A DNA stretch of 60,828 bases from Thermus caliditerrae (lineage in GTDB: Bacteria > Deinococcota > Deinococci > Deinococcales > Thermaceae): the NCBI RefSeq assembly GCF_021462525.1, contig NZ_JAKEDT010000013.1:1-60828 (forward strand), in the 5' to 3' direction. Every line of letters starts with the position of its first letter. The stretch's first letter is position 1. The position numbers and the translations under genes were made by a program. Under the pieces are notes generated by a model. It was given only the letters and a program-made list of their open reading frames with translations. It did not search any database and had not been told where the DNA came from. Shown here piece by piece: positions 49,706-60,828 of the stretch.

Positions 49706-50740
49706 TCACCGCCGCCCCCGGCGCACCGCCTCGGGGCTTCGCCCCTGGAGCACCACCTGGGTCCACTCCGCGATCCAGCGCTCCCGGTTCTGGGCCATGA
49801 CCTTGGGGTCCAAACGCACGCTCCCCACGGGCTCGGGGGCGAAGCGGAAGACCTCAGGGAGCCTAGCATCCCGGCGGGCCGGGTACATCCACATCTCCGT
49901 GGGGATGTTCTCCTGCACGGGCTTGGAGAGGAGCCAGTCCACCACCTTCTTGGCTCCTTCCAGGTTGTTGGTCCCCTTCAGGATCCCCACGAACTCCACC
50001 TGGAAGAAGGCCAGCTCGGGGAAGAGGTTCCCCGTGGGGGGTTCCTGGTACTTGCCCTCGGAATAGTAGACCTCGGCGGCGGGGCTCGTGGTGTAGGAGA
50101 CCACCAGGGGCCGATCCCCCTTGTAGAGGGTGAAGTGGGTGTAGTAGGCCTCGCTCCAGCCCTTGGCCACCCGCACGCCCCCATCCCGGAGCTTGGCCCA
50201 GAAGTCCAGGTACCCGTCCTCGCCGAAGCGGGCCACCGTGGCCATGAGGAAGGCCAGGCCCGGGGAGCTGGTGGCGGGGTTTTGCACCACCAGGAGCCGG
50301 GCGTACTCGGGCCGGGCCAGGTCGGCGGGCGCCTTGGGCAAAGAGCGGTCCTTGAAGTGGGCCCGGTCGTAGTTCAGGCTCACCCAACCGTAGTCCACGG
50401 GAAGGGCGCGAAAGCTGGGGTCCAGGAGCAAGGTGGCCTTCAGGTTCTGGATCTCAGGGCTACGGTAGGGGAGGAGGATGTCCGCCTCGAGGGCCCGGGA
50501 GAGGAAGGTGTTGTCAAAGCCGTAGATCACGTCGGCAATAGGAGCCCCCTTGGTGAGGATGGCCCGGTTCAGGGTCTCCCCCGCGTCCCCTCCCTTGAGG
50601 AAGCGGAGCTTCAGGCCGGTTTCCCGCTCAAACCGGGCGATGAGCCCCTTATCCAGGGAGAAGCTGGAGTGGGTGAGGACCGTGATCTCCTGGGCCCAAC
50701 CAAGGGCCAAGAACACCAAAACCGCCAGCAGTCGCAACAT
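49706..50740 (-). CDS. thiB: Thiamine ABC transporter substrate-binding protein
   Basis: The 344-residue protein has a Sec signal (LLAVLVFLALGWAQ) and the ThiB/TbpA pattern: ITVLTHSSFSLDKGL at the mature start, ADVIYGFDNTFLSRAL, LPVDYGWVSLNYD, NPATSSPGLAFLMATVARFGEDGY and SYTTSPAAEVYY. It would bind thiamine or its phosphates in the periplasm. The ATG sits at the end of a terminator-like hairpin that is part of the TPP riboswitch. Confidence 0.92.
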   Translation of the reverse strand: MLRLLAVLVFLALGWAQEITVLTHSSFSLDKGLIARFERETGLKLRFLKGGDAGETLNRAILTKGAPIADVIYGFDNTFLSRALEADILLPYRSPEIQNLKATLLLDPSFRALPVDYGWVSLNYDRAHFKDRSLPKAPADLARPEYARLLVVQNPATSSPGLAFLMATVARFGEDGYLDFWAKLRDGGVRVAKGWSEAYYTHFTLYKGDRPLVVSYTTSPAAEVYYSEGKYQEPPTGNLFPELAFFQVEFVGILKGTNNLEGAKKVVDWLLSKPVQENIPTEMWMYPARRDARLPEVFRFAPEPVGSVRLDPKVMAQNRERWIAEWTQVVLQGRSPEAVRRGRR

Positions 50741-50764
50741 AAAAACCCCCTGCCACCGGGGTTT
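50741..50764 (-). terminator. Riboswitch expression platform: hairpin ending at the thiB start codon
   Basis: Read on the minus strand, AAACCCC, loop GGTGGCA and GGGG(G)TTTTT fold a terminator-like hairpin whose T run ends right at ATG. The GGGGG that would serve as ribosome site lies inside the stem, so the same structure could block both transcription and translation. Confidence 0.7.
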
Positions 50765-50784
50765 CGGAAAGTCTTCGGCTTTCC

Positions 50785-50863
50785 GTCACCTTCCCTACGC
50801 CGGCATTACCCGGATCAGGTTCCAAGGGTATCTCTCAGCCCCTGACGGGGCACCCCCGGTGAC
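50785..50863 (-). promoter_or_regulatory. TPP riboswitch (THI element)
   Basis: The minus-strand RNA has closing stem GTCACC/GGTGAC and the conserved TPP blocks GGGGCTGAGAGATACCC, then GAACCTGATCCGGGTAATGC and GCGTAGGGAAGG. Binding of thiamine diphosphate should turn off thiB-thiP. A second small hairpin (GGAAAG/CTTTCC) lies between aptamer and terminator. Confidence 0.96.
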
Positions 50864-50907
50864 GCCCTGAGTTTACCCCACCCTTCCCGGCCCTGGAAGG
50901 GCATCTC

Positions 50908-51762
50908 TCACACCCTCCAAGGAGAGGGAGCCAGCAGGCCCTCGAGGCTCTCGCGGAAGGCCTCGCCAAAAGCCTCCGGTTGGTCGATCCAGGGGTAGTG
51001 CCCAGCCCCAGGGATCACCCGGATGGGGGCTTTGAGGCGCCCCGCCACCTCCTCCGCGTAGGGGTAGCTGGTGCCGTCCTGCTCCCCCACCACCACCGCC
51101 ACCTGCTTGGAGCTGGGGGAAAGGTAGGGGGTGTAGTCCAGCCGCCAAAGGCCGTTGCGCAGGAAGCCCCAGGCAGGGGTATCCGGCCCCAGGATGCCGG
51201 AGCCCTCCGCCACCCACTCGTACTCCAGGCGGCCATGGGGGGTGGGAAACATGAGGCGGTCGAAGAGGAGCTTGGGCTCCGCCTTCTCCAAGGCCGCCCT
51301 CAGGTTCGCCTCGGGGTCGGCCAAGGGCTCCAGCCCCGCCGCCTCCGCAAGCCTTGCGGAAAGCCAAGGGAAGCTCACCCAGGGGGAAAGGAGGACCGCC
51401 CCCAGGGCCTCCGGGTAGCGGCGGAGGAGCTCCAGGGCCACCAGGGCCCCAAAGCCGTGGGCCAGAAGATGAAACTGATCCAGTCCCAAGGCCTCGGCCA
51501 GGGCCACGGTATCCCCCACCAGGGCATCTATGGTAAAAAGCCTGGGGTCCTGGGGAAGCTCCAGGCTCCGCCCCGAACCCCGCTGGTCGAAGTAGATGAC
51601 CCGAAAGCCCTCCAGGTAGTCCTGAAGCCCCTCCCTGAGGGCGTAGGCGTTGCCCCCAGGCCCCCCGTGGAGGACCAGGAGGGCCGGGGCATGCTCGTCC
51701 CCCACGTCCTCCACGTAGAGCTCCGCTTCCCCTACGGGGATGTAGCCGATTTCTTCCCGCAT
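50908..51762 (-). CDS. Alpha/beta-hydrolase-fold protein (prolyl-iminopeptidase-like) without nucleophile serine
   Basis: The 284-residue protein has the oxyanion-hole motif LHGGPGGNAY (31-40), FDQRGSGRS (58-66), an elbow AHGFGA (101-106) and the late GAGHYPW. In prolyl iminopeptidases the elbow is G-x-S-x-G; here residue 103 is Gly (codon GGC). The usual catalytic Ser is therefore missing while the His segment remains. It may bind a ligand without hydrolysing it. A related Thermus protein is known as proline-iminopeptidase-related. It overlaps the small gene before it by 31 bases. Confidence 0.85.
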   Translation of the reverse strand: MREEIGYIPVGEAELYVEDVGDEHAPALLVLHGGPGGNAYALREGLQDYLEGFRVIYFDQRGSGRSLELPQDPRLFTIDALVGDTVALAEALGLDQFHLLAHGFGALVALELLRRYPEALGAVLLSPWVSFPWLSARLAEAAGLEPLADPEANLRAALEKAEPKLLFDRLMFPTPHGRLEYEWVAEGSGILGPDTPAWGFLRNGLWRLDYTPYLSPSSKQVAVVVGEQDGTSYPYAEEVAGRLKAPIRVIPGAGHYPWIDQPEAFGEAFRESLEGLLAPSPWRV

Positions 51763-51971
51763 CCCCTATAGACTACCCCATCCTGAAGGGTAAAGGCCCA
51801 AACCTTAACCCCGGGCAGGGCCTGGGCCTTGGCGATGGCCTCCTCCCCGGCGCCGAACACCTCCAGGAGCCACACCCCTTCCCCCTCAAGAAGCCAAAAG
51901 GGATGAGGAAGTTCCCAGGCCAAGCGCAAAAGGACCTCCTTTTCCTTGCCCTCCACAAAGAGTACCCTCAT
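51732..51971 (-). CDS. Small uncharacterised protein
   Basis: I do not recognise this 79-residue protein. It has two beta-rich halves (MRVLFVEGKEKEVLLRLAWE; LPGVKVWAFTLQDGVVYRG) and no signal or membrane helix. The ATG overlaps the aldolase stop (ATGA) and the 3' end overlaps the hydrolase start, so its place in a coupled three-gene unit supports it as real. Confidence 0.62.
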   Translation of the reverse strand: MRVLFVEGKEKEVLLRLAWELPHPFWLLEGEGVWLLEVFGAGEEAIAKAQALPGVKVWAFTLQDGVVYRGCGKKSATSP

Positions 51972-52546
51972 CCCTTCCCCCAAAGGCGGTGGTAAAAGAG
52001 GATCTCCGCACTCTCCTCCAAGGTGGTGAGGAGGCTGTAGGCCTCGAGGAGGGCCTCCTCCGGGCGCTCCTTGAGGCCGATGGCGAAGGCCCCGTGGCCC
52101 CTCAGGAGGCAAACCCGGTGCTCCCTCAGGGCCTCAGCCACAGCCAAGGCCGCCTCCTCCGTGGCGGAAACGGTCCTTGGGGAGAGCACCGGCACCTCCT
52201 TCAGGTAGTACTGGCCCTCGAGGTCCAGGGGTACGATCCGGTCCAGGTGCAGGGAAAGGGCCACCGCCACCCGGGGATGGGCGTGGACGATGGCCCGGGC
52301 CGGGGTCTTCCGGTAGACCTCCCGGTGGATCACGCTCTCCACGCTGGCCCCTTCAGGGAAGGGGCCCTCCAGGGGCACCTCCGCCAGGTCCTCGGGGGTC
52401 AGGCGGGCCTTCTGCACCCCGCTTCGCGTGATGAGAAAGCCCTCCTTGGTGCGCACGGAAAAGTTACCCGCGGTGGCGGAGATGAGGCGCTGGTGGAAGA
52501 GGTCCTCCCCCACCTGGCGGAAGGCGGTGTACAGGCGAGCCAGCAT
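51968..52546 (-). CDS. Class II aldolase/adducin family protein
   Basis: The 192-residue protein resembles fuculose- or ribulose-phosphate aldolases and epimerases. The zinc ligands are seen as VHAHPR and RGHGAFAIG, and the catalytic acid region as GASVESVIHREVYRK. Substrate and reaction are uncertain within the family. The start MLARLYTAFRQVGEDLF is set by a CATAAT box six bases upstream; a 13-codon upstream extension is not supported. Confidence 0.85.
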   Translation of the reverse strand: MLARLYTAFRQVGEDLFHQRLISATAGNFSVRTKEGFLITRSGVQKARLTPEDLAEVPLEGPFPEGASVESVIHREVYRKTPARAIVHAHPRVAVALSLHLDRIVPLDLEGQYYLKEVPVLSPRTVSATEEAALAVAEALREHRVCLLRGHGAFAIGLKERPEEALLEAYSLLTTLEESAEILFYHRLWGKG

Positions 52547-52588
52547 AGGCCCATTATGGCCGAAAGAGGAAGGCCCTCGAGGCAAGCA

Positions 52589-52616
52589 CCCCGTGGTGGC
52601 CTACGCCACCACGGGG
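52589..52616 (-). terminator. Hairpin after rpoC
   Basis: A 12-bp perfect stem (CCCCGTGGTGGC at 52589-52600 with 52605-52616), loop CTAC, lies just past the rpoC stop. It can be extended by flanking GGCAA/TTGCC. There is no long T run. Confidence 0.65.
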
Positions 52617-52634
52617 TTGCCTCAAAGGGCGGAT

Positions 52635-57212
<4,578 letters not shown>

Positions 57213-57238
57213 TCTTCCTCCAGCTTTTCCAGCAAGCG

Positions 57239-60598
<3,360 letters not shown>

Positions 60599-60722
60599 GC
60601 GTCACCTCTGGGAAAGCGGGCCGCCCGAGGTAAGCTAACAGGGTTCTTCCGCAGGAAGCCTCCTTCCCGCGGCGGCTGGCTCTTACCGTGCTCCCTTGGC
60701 CCGACCAAAGAGCACAAACCTT

Positions 60723-60752
60723 AGCCTAAAGGACCTCCCCAAGTCCCGTCAA
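60723..60752 (-). promoter_or_regulatory. Likely promoter of rpoBC
   Basis: On the minus strand TTGACG (60752-60747) and TAGGCT (60728-60723) are spaced by 18 bases, giving a leader of about 115 bases before the rpoB ATG. I see no gene between 60599 and the window end at 60828. Confidence 0.5.
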
Positions 60753-60828
60753 GCCGAACGTGCAGGGCTTTACCCAAAACTCCTTCCTCGCCCTCCCTTA
60801 GCCTGCTTCAAGAGTTCTTGGGTGACTT

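Overview
The window reads as a piece of chromosome from a Thermus-type bacterium. GC content is very high, with G or C at most third codon positions. The beta and beta-prime RNA polymerase subunits (1119 and 1525 codons) have the Thermus sizes, and beta-prime carries the large N-terminal insertion. The rRNA block is 23S-5S-tRNA-Gly with no 16S gene, the split arrangement known in Thermus. I do not assign a species. No stretch longer than 300 bases lacks a gene.

Layout. 1-2350: a large beta-propeller protein broken by an 8-G tract. 2400-6941 (minus): a molybdopterin oxidoreductase, thiI and an amidase in one tight unit. 6959-8071 (plus): rnhB and a lipoprotein. 8155-12515: two tandem near-identical TRAP substrate-binding proteins facing the dctQM membrane genes. 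12624-16078 (minus): phosphoglucomutase and a membrane-anchored peptidyl-prolyl isomerase. 16123-18232: tRNA-Arg, an MFS transporter and a tandem universal stress protein. 18661-22025: the 23S-5S-tRNA-Gly operon with promoter and terminator. 22081-29231: moaA, a DMT permease, an isoprenoid unit (polyprenyl synthase, Cse60-like protein, unknown gene, ispH), a restriction-modification cassette whose nuclease is frameshifted, and dusA. 29127-34103 (minus): a glycogen unit (glgC, SagB-type oxidoreductase, response regulator, GGCT-like protein, glgA, TPR protein). 34173-40368: LonC-like protease, penicillin acylase family protein, AbrB-type membrane protein, CDGSH protein, aldo/keto reductase. 40374-44825: an accessory-looking block with an MFS remnant, a BTAD-type regulator, a possible small secreted peptide, a perfect 19-bp inverted repeat, a FecR-like cysteine protein and a NisT-like ABC exporter. 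44904-48129: FAD-linked oxidase, initiator tRNA, carbinolamine dehydratase, thioesterase, DCC protein, mutM. 48153-50863 (minus): TPP riboswitch, thiB, thiP. 50908-52546 (minus): nucleophile-less alpha/beta hydrolase, small unknown protein, class II aldolase. 52635-60752 (minus): rpoBC with its promoter.

Working together. moaA fits the molybdopterin enzyme encoded nearby. pgm, glgC and glgA form the route from glucose-6-phosphate to glycogen. ispH supplies the precursors used by the polyprenyl synthase. The TPP riboswitch controls thiamine uptake, although no transport ATPase gene is present here. The best candidates for something undescribed are the block at 40676-44825, the two frameshifts in homopolymer runs (1242-1249 and 28095-28100), and a repeated start-proximal promoter pattern in which a TANNNT-type box lies 6-8 bases before the ATG, twice shared by divergent genes.
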